DNA of 64,000 bases. It comes from Protopterus annectens. Lineage: Eukaryota; Chordata; Ceratodontiformes; Protopteridae. This document shows positions 9,985 through 22,600 of the stretch, one piece after another. The translations under genes were made by a program, and so were the position numbers. Each line of letters opens with the position of its first letter. Within the stretch, counting starts at the first letter, position 1. The notes below the pieces were generated by a model, which was not told the origin of the DNA, did not search any database, and worked only from the letters and a program-made list of their open reading frames with translations. The DNA is taken from assembly GCF_019279795.1 (NCBI RefSeq), contig NC_056750.1:825238812-825302811 (forward strand). Direction: 5' to 3'.

Positions 9985-11375
9985 ATATATTTATAGACAT
10001 GATTTTTTTTCATAAACATGTTATTAAGTATTTCAGATATGTAGATGATCTGATTTTTTAATAGAAGGGGGTAAGTCCCATGTAAAACAGTTTATTGCAG
10101 ATTTAAATGTCAACAGGTTTTCTTTAGAATTTGATGGCTTTAAGATGGGTACTTATATGCCTTTTTTGGATGTAGTACTTGATATCTCTAGTGGTACTAA
10201 TCTTGTGACTTCTGTTAATAAAAAGTTCACTGGTGGAAATCAGTATGTTCATGGTACCAGTGGACATCCCCCCCATACCATCCAATCTTTGCCCTATGGT
10301 GAAATACTTAGAACTTTTCGTCTTTGTAATAACAAAGAATCATTTGATAATGAATTACAAATGCTGTTAGATTCTTTCTCTAAGAGAGGTTATAATAAAG
10401 AAATACTAACAGAGAGTTATAATAAATTTTGTGGGTATAAGAAGAAGGTATCCACTTCTGCTGAATTGTTGGGGAATGGTAATATATATAATAATAAGAT
10501 GGCCTCAAAAGAAAATGAAATAATATATTTTGTTGCCACATATGGTTGTTTTACTTCTGAATTTATGAAGATTATTTTACAATTTTGGCAATATTTTTGT
10601 TCTTTAAATAGTGTAAAATCTTGGTTAAATATGGATATAAAATTCTCCTACCGTAGGGGTAAAAGTATAAAGGATTTCCTGGTAAAAAGTAGGTTTACTT
10701 TACCTCTAGATAGGATATTAAATAATGTGAAAAATATGGGAACTTATCACTGTGGAAAATGCAAAGCATGCAATTTTATTGTTCCCTGTTTTGAACACAT
10801 CAATAATGTTTTATTTAAAACTAATCATGTTTTCCACTGTAATTCAGAGAGAGTGATTTATGCACTTCGGTGTCCTTGCAATAAATTTTATATAGGTGAA
10901 ACCAAGAGAGGTTTCAAGCTCAGGCTTTTAGAACACATAAGAGACATTCACAATAAAAAAGAAGAGAGTTCTGTAGCCATGCATTTTTTGAATTTCCATA
11001 ATAGTGAGAGTAAGGGGCTACAAGCTACTGTTTTAGAACAAATACCAGATTATAATTATAAGAATGTGAATGTTAAACAATTATTGTTACAAAAAGAAGC
11101 TGTATATATTTTAAGTTTAAAACTTTACATCCTGTTGGCTTGAATGAAGATTTTAATTGGAGAATGCTGCTCAATTGATGGAATTATATTAGTTAATTGT
11201 TTAATTGTAGTAATTGATGTATTAATTCAATATAAATGTGTGTTTGGTTTCATATGCTTTGTACTCCTTGAAGGCTGTGGCCGAGACGTCAGAGTGAGTT
11301 TTAATAAATTTGCTTTTGGTGGATGTAGATCTACCCTGGTTGTTTCTTCTGTTGTGCTTTCCTAGTTGTTTTATC
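9985..11375 (+). mobile_element. Penelope-like element, tandem copy 1 (5' truncated)
   Basis: 3' part of a PLE encoding the end of the reverse transcriptase and a GIY-YIG endonuclease. It begins inside the RT just before the YVDD catalytic box (near 10040) and continues through GTYMPFLDVVLD (RT) from 10145, FSYRRGKSIKDFLVKSRF, the cysteine-rich HCGKCKACNFIVPCF, and the nuclease block CPCNKFYIGETKRGFKLRLL near 10875-10925. The frame 10145-11143 is 332 codons. Homopolymer differences from copy 2 are one extra T near 9999, one fewer T near 10055 and one fewer A near 11115. They shift the frame around YVDD and replace the C-terminus by ILSLKLYILLA. The 3' untranslated part at 11265-11300 contains a degenerate hammerhead-like word order. 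Complete PLEs have a much longer RT, so this copy could not move by itself. Confidence 0.9.
11265..11310 (+). ncRNA. degenerate hammerhead-like motif at PLE 3' end (copy 1)
   Basis: Reads CTTGA, A, then the stem GGC/GCC with loop TGTG, then GAGACGTC. Relative to the other PLE ends here, the first box is CTTGA instead of CTGANGA and the second is GAGA instead of GAAA. It looks like a decayed version of the same motif. The identical block in copy 2 lies at 13076-13121. Confidence 0.25.
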
Positions 11376-11795
11376 TATGTTGATTACTTTGTCTGTTTTT
11401 ATGAATAAAATAGGTCTGATCATTGTTACAGGTTCATATTTTTGACATTATCACTTATATTGCAGGAATGCCCATCATACATAAGTAAAGTAAGTGCAAT
11501 ACTCACATGATACCTGTACTTACAGGTATAATTTAGTTAAAATTATGCTTAAATATTATTCAGCAGCAAGCTATGTTTGCTGAAGATAGGTTTTGAAATG
11601 TAAGCCACAACCTAAATTCCGATGTGGATGTTTCACTTACAAGTTTATAATGCATTGCCTGCTGTTTGTAATGTAAGTGTTGGCACACATGTATAAGTGA
11701 TGTAGTCCTCAGTGGCTGATGTGTTGTGTATATCTTGTCTATTTACCTACTGAATGGGTGTCTGCTGTATCAGTATTTACACTGCCATTGGCAGA
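11376..11795 (+). repeat. segment H, copy 2
   Basis: Repeats 9565-9984 at an offset of exactly 1,811 bases with a few substitutions. Here it is preceded by PLE tail sequence (ttttatc) rather than the exon, so it lacks the splice donor G. Confidence 0.9.
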
Positions 11796-13186
11796 ATATA
11801 TTTATAGACATGATTTTTTTCATAAACATGTTATTAAGTATTTCAGATATGTAGATGATCTGATTTTTTTAATAGAAGGGGGTAAGTCCCATGTAAAACA
11901 GTTTATTGCAGATTTAAATGTCAACAGGTTTTCTTTAGAATTTGATGGCTTTAAGATGGGTACTTATATGCCTTTTTTGGATGTAGTACTTGATATCTCT
12001 AGTGGTACTAATCTTGTGACTTCTGTTAATAAAAAGTTCACTGGTGGAAATCAGTATGTTCATGGTACCAGTGGACATCCCCCCCATACCATCCAATCTT
12101 TGCCCTATGGTGAAATACTTAGAACTTTTCGTCTTTGTAATAACAAAGAATCATTTGATAATGAATTACAAATGCTGTTAGATTCTTTCTCTAAGAGAGG
12201 TTATAATAAAGAAATACTAACAGAGAGTTATAATAAATTGTGTGGGTATAAGAAGAAGGGATCCACTTCTGCTGAATTTTTGGGGAATGGTAATATATAT
12301 AATAATAAGATGGCCTCAAAAGAAAATGAAATAATATATTTTGTTACCACATATGGTTGTTTTACTTCTGAATTTATGAAGATTATTTTACAATTTTGGC
12401 AATATTTTTGTTCTTTAAATAGTGTAAAATCTTGGTTAAATATGGATATAAAATTCTCCTACCGTAGGGGTAAAAGTATAAAGGATTTCCTGGTAAAAAG
12501 TAGGTTTACTTTACCTCTAGATAGGATATTAAATAATGTGAAAAATATGGGAACTTATCACTGTGGAAAATGCAAAGCATGCAATTTTATTGTTCCCTGT
12601 TTTGAACACATCAATAATGTTTTATTTAAAACTAATCATGTTTTCCACTGTAATTCAGAGAGAGTGATTTATGCACTTCGGTGTCCTTGCAATAAATTTT
12701 ATATAGGTGAAACCAAGAGAGGTTTCAAGCTCAGGCTTTTAGAACACATAAGAGACATTCACAATAAAAAAGAAGAGAGTTCTGTAGCCATGCATTTTTG
12801 AATTTCCATAATAGTGAGAGTAAGGGGCTACAAGCTACTGTTTTAGAACAAATACCAGATTATAATTATAAGAATGTGAATGTTAAAAAATTATTGTTAC
12901 AAAAAGAAGCTGTATATGTTTTAAAGTTTAAAACTTTACATCCTGTTGGCTTGAATGAAGATTTTAATTGGAGAATGCTGCTCAATTGATGGAATTATAT
13001 TAGTTAATTGTTTAATTGTAGTAATTGATGTATTAATTCAATATAAATGTGTGTTTGGTTTCATATGCTTTGTACTCCTTGAAGGCTGTGGCCGAGACGT
13101 CAGAGTGAGTTTTAATAAATTTGCTTTTGGTGGATGTAGATCTACCCTGGTTGTTTCTTCTGTTGTGCTTTCCTAGTTGTTTTATC
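11796..13186 (+). mobile_element. Penelope-like element, tandem copy 2 (5' truncated)
   Basis: Second copy of the same PLE fragment, almost identical to 9985-11375. The frame 11719-12801 (360 codons, its start lying in segment H) reads EYIYRHDFFHKHVIKYFRYV, DDLIFLIEGG and MGTYMPFLDVVLD, and continues to the GIY-YIG nuclease. It is intact through YVDD, unlike copy 1. At about 12796 a T run is one base shorter than in copy 1, giving a stop after VAMHF. The C-terminus continues at 12798-12989 as NFHNSESKGL... to FKTLHPVGLNEDFNWRMLL, the usual PLE ending that copy 1 lacks. The two copies therefore carry complementary single-base breaks, all in homopolymers. Confidence 0.9.
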
Positions 13187-13606
13187 TATGTTGATTACTT
13201 TGTCTGTTTTTATAAATAAAATAGGTATGATCATTGTTACAGGTTCATATTTTTGACATTATCACTTATATTGCAGGAATGCCCATCATGCATGAGTAAA
13301 GTAAGTGCAATACTCACATGATACCTGTACTTACAGGTATAATTTAGTTAAAACTATGCTTAAATATTATTCAGCAACAAGCTATGTTTGCTGAAAATAG
13401 GTTTTGAAATGTAAGCCTCAACCTAAATTCTGATGTGGATGTTTCACTTATAAGTTTATAATGCATTGCCTGCTGTTTGTAATGTAAGTGTTGGCACACA
13501 TGTATAAGTGATGTAGTCCTCAGTGGCTGATATATTGTGTATATCTTGTCTATTTACCTACTGAATGGGTGTCTGCTGTATCAGTATTTACACTGCCATT
13601 GGCAGA
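13187..13606 (+). repeat. segment H, copy 3, joining unduplicated intron
   Basis: Third copy of the 420-bp segment, with slightly more substitutions than copies 1 and 2. It ends ttggcaga and runs straight into ctgtctggcatgcc with no PLE, marking the original insertion point. Confidence 0.85.
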
Positions 13607-14675
13607 CTGTCTGGCATGCCATTCAGTTCAACATGGGTATCATATCTGTCTACAACACTTTTGGTGGTTTGGTTAAAACGTACTTGTGTTTTGTGTTTGG
13701 GGATGCTTGTACACATTGGGATTACTGTGCAATATTTCGTAGTGTCTGTTATGTAATCAGCAAACACCAGCATGCCATTTGCATTTTGTAGGGTAGTAAT
13801 TGCTAATAAATGTATGTAGGTCATGGATACAAGTGCAAGCAGACAATATGGTTTGTACGACATATACTAAATGTTCATGTATTACAGGCTGTCACTATGT
13901 TTAGAGTTGAACATTATTGCTGTTGTGGTGTGTTATATTCCTTAAATTAATGTGGGGTCAGACAATGACCATGTTGCCTGGCTGAGATGTTTGGCATATG
14001 GCTTTTATATTTTTATTGTCATCTCACTCTTTCTTCATTATAACATTCTGTTAATTGGTGGCTGTTCATATGACTGATTACATACACAGACACGTGGAAT
14101 ACCTTTGACATTCACACACATACAAATGTTTAAGGCACACATGTAAGGAAAAAACATGGAAATACTGATATTCTGTCAGTCAGATGAACAATTTACTGAG
14201 GCATACATCACTATTAAACAATGCAGGTCCCAATAATACTTGTTACGTTATCATTTTCCCAGTGTTGTTTTGCAAAGTAGAGTCATGAATGTCACATGAA
14301 ACAGTGTCATGACATGCTTTACTTTAAATGTCAGGATAGGTAATTGTGCTGGGTTTGCGTATGCCTGTCATAATTAATGCTGGCCAATAAACAACTGTTC
14401 CGGTCATATAATGGTTTCCATAGTAAGCTCCATTATGCATGCCATGGTATGGCTTTGAGTAAGCTATTCACATTGTGTGATGGATACAGTGTCCCGGACA
14501 TGTTCCGGTACTGAAAATGTCCATAAGTATAGATAATGGGACATAGGGAAGGTGCTGTGTGTGTGAGAAGCCATCCTCTAGCAGTAAATCTGTTAAGTAT
14601 AAATTTGTTACATAATAATGTTTGGGCCATTTCATCTGAGATTGTGTTTTAAATGAGACCTGCAATGTATGCTTG
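13607..14675. other. non-coding stretch inside putative intron 2
   Basis: Frames at 13537-13863 on both strands overlap each other and carry no known motif. I see no gene, repeat or RNA here. Confidence 0.35.
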
Positions 14676-14800
14676 TTTGTTTGTCTTTTCGGCTTTTCCT
14701 AGTTAGGGGTCGCCACAGCGGAACTCCGGTCCGCTAATGATTGGCAGTCGATTTTTATGGTGTCGAGTTGCCAGCCCAATGCCCAACCTGTATGCTAATA
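14676..14800 (-). repeat. SINE 3' end (same family as 53.2 kb)
   Basis: The reverse complement reads ...GGCTGGCAACTCGACACC, CTGCCAATCATTAGCGGACC, GGAGTTCCGCTGTGGCGACC, CCTAACTAGGAAAAGCCGAA, then a caaacaaacaag tail. This matches 53310-53412 nearly base for base. The tRNA head is absent here, so it is a 5'-truncated copy. Confidence 0.75.
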
Positions 14801-14980
14801 TACCTTTATTCTCATATTTTCATATGCAGACCTCATATGTTGACAGGATGTTACTTAAAGTCTGTTAAATTGCAGATGTGCACATCAGTTTTAGTTTAAG
14901 TCAGCTAAGATTTTCATGGGTATGGGTGACATTTGTTTTGTATTGTTATGGTTTTGATTACTGACATATATTGCTATGAG

Positions 14981-15297
14981 CACATGCCAGACAACTGCCG
15001 GAGTCCTCTGATTATGCCGACCATGATGGACATGAAGATGAGGAATTTGGACCTGCATATGCCATCATTCTTGCTGAACCCCAGAGGAGACAATGCCAGG
15101 AAGCCCAACAAGATGATTATCAGGAGGAGATCCGAGAGGTCGTGACTGGTGTGTTTCATACACAGATAAGGAACATGATGGGGAATTTCTTCCAGGACAT
15201 GGAACAGGCTATGTGTGAGTCATTCAGAGAGATGGTCCAAGAGATTGTTTGTGATGTTCATCCCCACCAGGGCGGCCCTCAGCTCCATAACTACTGA
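14981..15297 (+). pseudogene. exon 3 (terminal) of the Myb/SANT-like gene or pseudogene
   Basis: A 105-codon open frame without internal stops, entered in phase 1 after ...gctatgag (a weak acceptor) and ending at TGA 15295-15297. It encodes an acidic stretch (ESSDYADHDGHEDEEFGPAY), a glutamine-rich linker (EAQQDDYQEEI), and a long amphipathic helix-like end (VFHTQIRNMMGNFFQDMEQA, then CESFREMVQEIV). An acidic middle and helical C-terminus are common in Myb/SANT-like accessory proteins, but I do not recognise a specific family. Together with exons 1 and 2 the spliced frame would be 228 codons plus stop, broken once in exon 1. The frame is easily missed because its own ATGs are internal. Confidence 0.5.
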
Positions 15298-16627
15298 CTG
15301 TGTGATCCACTTGTATAAGGCTGGCACCATGGTGCTTACCATATAAGTGACGGGACTGTATATGCACACTTGTGCATGCATACCATTTTGCTGCCATGCT
15401 TATGTGTTACAGAAACAAGCATACAATGCAGATATCATGTGACATTTACCATTATGTTTCAATGTGTGTATGACACACATTAACATGTTAGACTTTCCTT
15501 CACCATTCAGCTGTCCATGAGTTTTGGCAGTTAACATATAGCTACTGCTGCAACAATTCAGTATAAATGTGTGTTAATGACAGAACCTCAGAAAAGGCAT
15601 GTTGCCCATATTCCACAAATAGCACAGTGGATGGGTATGATTTGTGGATTGCCATATCATGCATGTACAACAGAAGGATGTGTCCTTGCCCCTGTGTTTT
15701 GGATGATAATCGTCATGCTGTCCCACTGGTTTAATGGCATTGTGTGTGGCACGTGCTGGCAATGCTGATGCCATGTTGGGTCATATAAATGTACCTAATA
15801 CATATGGGCAGTTCTCCTTTACTGAATGCATAGATCTCCCAATGTAACATTTATGTATACACCATGATAATGCTAATGTATTTAGTAACAGTACAGTATG
15901 CTGGCTTTGGTCTATGTTACATTTCTACATCCATTCAATATTCACAAATGTATATCTCTCTGCAAATGGTGGACATATTCATTGATTTATTTATGTCTCT
16001 CTGCACATATTCTGATCCCCAGAGAAACACCATTTTACTTTTGAAACGTGAGCAGTCACTGACTTCATGTTAGTGTGCTGTAATATTGCTCACAGGACTG
16101 TCCCTTGCTCAGTAATGACCAGGCTCAGTGACTTATAAATGTGGGTGTTTATTCCACATGTTGTTTTACACTTGCATGACAGCATATGTGTATGTGATAT
16201 AATTCTTAGCTTACCTACCTATGCCCCTTGTTATTATATGATTGCACAATACTGTGTGTGATTTATAAATGCCCATTTTTCTTGAACTCGGCAGTGTAGT
16301 TTGCCCATATGACAGGCACTGGCCATTTGCTTCAAAGTATTTTGGTTTTATTTTAACACAAGCCTATGTGGCATACATGTGCATTTTAAATGTGTCACCT
16401 GACCTTGTTGTACTGCTTTATTCTTTTCCTATGGCCATTGGATGCCATGTTGTTCTTGATGTGGGCCTATGTTGTCCACCTCCCGTCCACTTTTGTAGGT
16501 GTGTAATATGCCCTGCAAATATATTCGCCTTTGTTGAATTTTTGTCTGTTTTCATGTGTTTGTTTTGTTACAAGGTCAACTTGTGCCATCTCTATGTCCA
16601 TTATACAGATGCAGGAAAGCTGCACAC
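15298..16627. other. non-coding stretch before the 121-bp satellite
   Basis: No recognisable gene. Overlapping frames at 15571-15774 on both strands and at 16269-16808 look like chance; the last runs into the satellite. Confidence 0.4.
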
Positions 16628-19600
16628 AAGTCGCTGGCTAGTGCTTGTGATACATCCTTGTTCTTGTTATACTTGTGTGTTACATTGTAACCAGTGTATG
16701 TATGGTTACTGCTTGCATTACATCCTTGTTCTTGTTACACTTGTGTGTTACATTGTAACCAGCGTACATGGTGGAATTCATACGTACAGCCTGATATTGT
16801 TTATATAGCAGTACTGTTATCACTGGCTAGTGCTTGTGATACATCCTTGTTCTTGTTATACTTGTGTGTAACATTGTACCCAGTGTATGTATGGTTACTG
16901 CTTGCATTACATCCTTGTTCTTGTTACACTTGTGTGTTACATTGCAACCAGTGTATGTATGGTTACTGCTTGCATTACATCCTTGTTCTTGTTACACTTG
17001 TGTGTTACATTGTAACCAGTGTACATGGTGGAATTCAAACGCACAGCCTGATATCGTTTATATAGCAGTACTGTTATCACTGGCTACTGCTTGCTTTACA
17101 TCCTTGTTCTTGTTACACTTGTGTGTTACATTGTAACCAGTGTACATGGTGGAATTCATATGCACAGCCTGATATTGTTTATATAGCAGTACTGTTATCA
17201 CTGGCTAGTGCTTGTGATACATCCTTGTTCTTGTTACACTTGTCTGTTACATTGTAACCAGTGTACATGGTGGAATTCATATGCACAGCCTGATATTGTT
17301 TATATAGCAGTACTGTTATCACTGGCTAGTGCTTGTGATACATCCATGTTCTTGTTACACTTGTGTGTTACATTGTAACCAGTGTATGTATGGTTACTGC
17401 TTGCATTACATCCTTGTTCTTGTTACACTTGTGTGTTCCATTGTAACCAGTGTACATGGTGGAATTCATATGCACAGCCTGACATTGTTTATATAGCAGT
17501 ACTGTTATCACTGGCTAGTGCTTGTGATACATCCTTGTTCTTTTTACACTTGTGTGTTACATTGTAACCAGTGTATGTATGGTTACTGCTTGCATTACAT
17601 CCTTGTTCTTGTTACACTTGTGTGTTACATTGTAACCAGTGTACATGGTGGAATTCATACGCACAGCCTGACATTGTTTATATAGCAGTACTGTTATCAC
17701 TGGCTAGTGCTTGTGATACATCCTTGTTCTTGTTATACTTGTGTGTTACATTGTGACCAGTGTACATGGTAGAAGTCATACGCACAGCCTGATATTGTTT
17801 ATATAACAGTACTGTTATCACTGGCTAGTGCTTGTGATACATCCTTGTTACACTTGTGTGTTACATTGTAACCAGTGTACATGGTGGAATTCATACGCAC
17901 AGCCTGATATTGTTTATATAGCAGTACTGTTATCACTGGCTGGTGCTTGTGATACATCCTTGTTCTTGCTACACTTGTGTGTTACATTGTAACCAGTGTA
18001 CACTGTGGAATCCATACGCACAGCCTAGATATTGTTTATATAGCAGTACTGTTATCACTGGCTAGTGCTTGTGATACATCCTTGTTCTTGTTACACTTGT
18101 GTGTTACATTGTAACCAGTGTACATGGTGGAATTCATACGCACAGCCTGATATTGTTTATATAGCAGTACTGTTGTCACTGGCTAGTGCTTGTGATGCAT
18201 CCCTGTTCTTGTTACACTCGTGTGTTACATTGTAACCAGTGTACATGGTGGAATTCATATGCACAGCCTGATATTGTTTATATAGCAATACTGTTATCAC
18301 TGGCTAGTGCTTGTGATACATCCTTGTTCTTGTTACACTTGTGTGTTACATTGTAACCAGTGTACATGGTGGAATTCATACGCACAGCCTGATATTGTTT
18401 ATATAGCAGTACTATTATCACTGGCTAGTGCTTGTGATACATCCTTGTTCTTGTTACACTTGTGTGTTACATTGTAACCAGTGTACATGGTGGAATTCAT
18501 ACGCACAGCCTGATATTGTTTATATAGCAGTACTGTTATCACTGGCTAGTGCTTGCGATACATCCTGTTTCTCGTTACACTTGTGTGTTACATTGTAACC
18601 AGTGTACATGGTGGAATTCATACGCACAGCCTGATATTGTTTATATAGCAGTACTGTTATCACTGGCTAGTGCTTGTGATACATCCTTGTTCTTGTTACA
18701 CGTGTGTTACATTGTAACCAGTGTACATGGTGGAATTCATACGCACAGCCTGATATTGTTTATATAGCAGTACTGTTATCACTGGCTAGTGCTTGCGATA
18801 CATCCTGTTTCTCGTTACACTTGTGTGATACATTGTAACCAGTGTACATGGTGGAATTCATACGCACAGCCTGATATTGTTTATATTGCAGTACTATTAT
18901 CACTGGCTAGTGCTTGTGATACATCCTTGTTCTTGTTGCACTTGTGTGTTACATTGTAACCAGTGTACATGGTGGAATTCATACGCACAGCCTGATATTG
19001 TTTATATAGCAGTACTGTTATCACTGGCTACTGCTTGCATTACATTCTTGTTCTTGTTACACTTGTATGTTACATTGTAACCAGTGTACATGGTGGAATT
19101 CATACACACAGCCTGATATTGTTTATAAAGCAGTACTGTTATCACTGGCTAGTGCTTGTGATACATCCTTGTTTTTGTTACACTTGTGTGTTACAATGTA
19201 ACCAGTGTACATGGTGGAATTCATACGCACAGCCTGATATTGTTTATATAGCAGTACTGTTATCACTGGCTAGTGCTTGTGATACATCCTTGTTCTTGTT
19301 ACACTTGTGTGTTACATTGTAACCAGTGCACATGGTGGAATTCATACGCACAGCCTGATATTGTTTATATAGCAGTACTGTTATCACTGGCTAGTGCTTG
19401 TGATACATCCTTGTTCTTGTTACACTTGTGTGTTACATTGTAACCAGTGTACATGGTGGAATTCATACGCACAGCCTGATAATGTTTATATAGCAGTACT
19501 GTTATCACTGGCTAGTGCTTGTGATACATCCTTGTTCTTGTTATACTTGTGTGTTACATTGTAACCAGTGTACATGGTGGAATTCATACGCACAGCCTGA

Positions 19601-22600
19601 TATTGTTTATATAGCAGTACTGTTATCACTGGATAGTGCTTGTCATACATCCTTGTTCTTGTTACACTTGTGTATTACATTGTAACCAGTGTACATGGTG
19701 GAATTCATACGCACAGCCTGATATTGTTTATATAGCAGTACTGTTATCACTGGCTAGTGCTTATGATACATCCTTGTTCTTGTTACACTTGTGTGTTACA
19801 TTGTAACCAGTGTACATGGTGGAATTCATATGCACAGCCTGATATTGTTTATATAGCAGTACTATTATCACTGGCTAGTGCTTGTGATACATCTTTGTTC
19901 TTGTTACACTTGCGTGTTACATTGTAACCAGTGTACATGGTGGAATTCATATGCACAGCCTGATATTGTTTATATAGCAGTACTGTTATCACTGGCTACT
20001 GCTTGCATTACATCCTTGTTCTTGTTACACTTGTGTGTTACATTGTAACCAGTGTACATGGTGGAATTCATACACACAGCCTGATATTGTTTATATAGCA
20101 GTACTGTTATCACTGGCTAGTGCTTGTGATACATCCCTGTTTTTGTTATACTTGTGTGTTACAATGTAACCAGTGTACATGGTGGAATTCATACGCACAG
20201 CCTGATATTGTTTATATAGCAGTACTGTTATCACTGGCTAGTGCTTGTGATACATCCTTGTTTTTGTTACACTTGTGTGTTACATTGTAACCAGTGTACA
20301 TGGTGAAATTCATACGCACAGCCTGATATTGTTTATATAGCAGTACTGTTATCACTGGCTAGTGCTTGTGATACATCCTTGTTCTTGTTACACTTGTGTG
20401 TTACATTGTAACCAGTGTACATGGTGGAATTCATACGCACAGCCTGATATTGCTTATATAGCAGTACTGTTATCACTGGCTAGTGCTTGTGATACATCCT
20501 TGTTCTTGTTATACTTGTGTGTTACATTGTAACCAGTGTACATGGTGGAATTCATACGCACAGCCTGATATTGTTTATATAGCAGTACTGTTATCACTGG
20601 CTAGTGCTTGTGATACATCCTTGTTCTTGTTACACTTGTGTGTTACATTGTAACTATTTCACATGGTGGAATTCATACGCACAGCCTGATATATTTTATA
20701 TAGCAGTACTGTTATCACTGGCTAGTGCTTGTGATACATCCTTGTTACACTTGAGTGTTACATTGTAACCAGTGTACATGGTGGAATTCATACGCACAGC
20801 CTGATATTGTTTATATAGCAGTACTCTTATCACTGACTAGTGCTTGTGATACATCCTTGTTCTTTTTACACTTGTGTGTTACATTGTAACTAGTGTACAT
20901 GGTGGAATTCATATGCACAGCCTGATATTGTTTATATAGCAGTACTGTTATCACTTGCAAGTGCTTGTGATACATCCTTTTTCTTGTTACACGTGTGTGT
21001 TACATTGTAACCAGTGTACATGGTGGAATTCATACGCACAGCCTGATATTGTTTATATAGCAGTACTGTTATCACTGGCTAGTGTTGTGATACATCCTTG
21101 TTCTTGATACACTTGTGTGTTACATTGTAACCAGTGTACATGGTGGAATTCATACGCACAGCCTGATATTGTTTATATAGCAGTACTGTTATCACTGGCT
21201 AGTGCTTGTGATACATCCTTGTTCTTGTTACACTTGTCTGTTACATTGTAACTAGTGTACATGGTGGAATTCATATGCACAGCCTGATATTGTTTACATA
21301 GCAGTACTGTTATCACTGGCTAGTGCTTGTGATACATCCTTGTTCTTGCTACACTTGTGTGTTACATTGTAACCAGTGTACATGGTGGAATTCATACGCA
21401 CAGCCTGATATTGTTTATATAGCAGTACTGTTATCACTGGCTAGTGCTTGTGATACATCCTTGTTCTTGTTACACTTGTGTGTTACATTGTAACCAGTGT
21501 ACATGGTGGAATTCATACGCACATCCTGATATTGTTTATATAGCAGTACTGTTATCACTGGCTAGTGCTTGCGATACATCTTTGTTCTCGTTACACTTGT
21601 GTGTTACATTGTAACCAGTGTACATGGTGGAATTCATACGCACAGCCTGATATTGTTTATATAGCAGTACTGCTATCACTGGCTAGTGCTTGTGATACAT
21701 CCTTGTTCTTGTTACACTTGTGTGTTACATTGTAACCAGTGTACATGGTGGAATTCATATGCACAGCCTGATATTGTTTATATAGCAGTACTGTTATCAC
21801 TGGCTAGTGCTTGTGATACATCCCTGTTCTTGTTACACTTTGTTACATTGTAACCAGTGTACATGGTGGAATTCATACGCACAGCCTGATATTGTTTATA
21901 TTGCAGTACTATTATCACTGGCTAGTGCTTGTGATACATCCTTGTTCTTGTTGCACTTGTGTGTTACATTGCAACCAGTGTACATGGTGGAATTCATACG
22001 CACAGCCTGATATTGTTTATATAGCAGTACTGTTATCACTGGCTACTTCTTGCATTGCATTCTTGTTCTTATTACACTTGTGTGTTACATTGTAACCAGT
22101 GTACATGGTGGAATTCATACACACAGCCTGATATTGTTTATATAGCAGTACTGTTATCACTGGCTAGTGCTTGTGATACATCCTTGTTCTTGTTACACTT
22201 GTGTGTTACATTGTAACCAGTGTACATGGTGGAATTCATACGCACAGCCTGATATTGTTTATATAGCAGTACTGTTATCACTGGCTAGTGCTTGTGATAC
22301 ATCCTTGTTCTTGATACACTTGTGTGTTACATTGTAACCAGTGTACATGGTGGAATTCATACGCACAGCCTGATATTGTTTATATTACAGTACTATTATC
22401 ACTGGCTAGTGCTTGTGATACATCCTTGTTCTTGTTGCACTTGTGTGTTACATTGTAACCAGTGTACATGGTGGAATTCATATGCACAGCCTGATATTGT
22501 TTATATAGCAGTACTGTTATCACTGGCTACTGCTTGCATTGCATTCTTGTTCTTGTTACACTTGTGTGTTACATTGTAACCAGTGTACATGGTGGAATTC

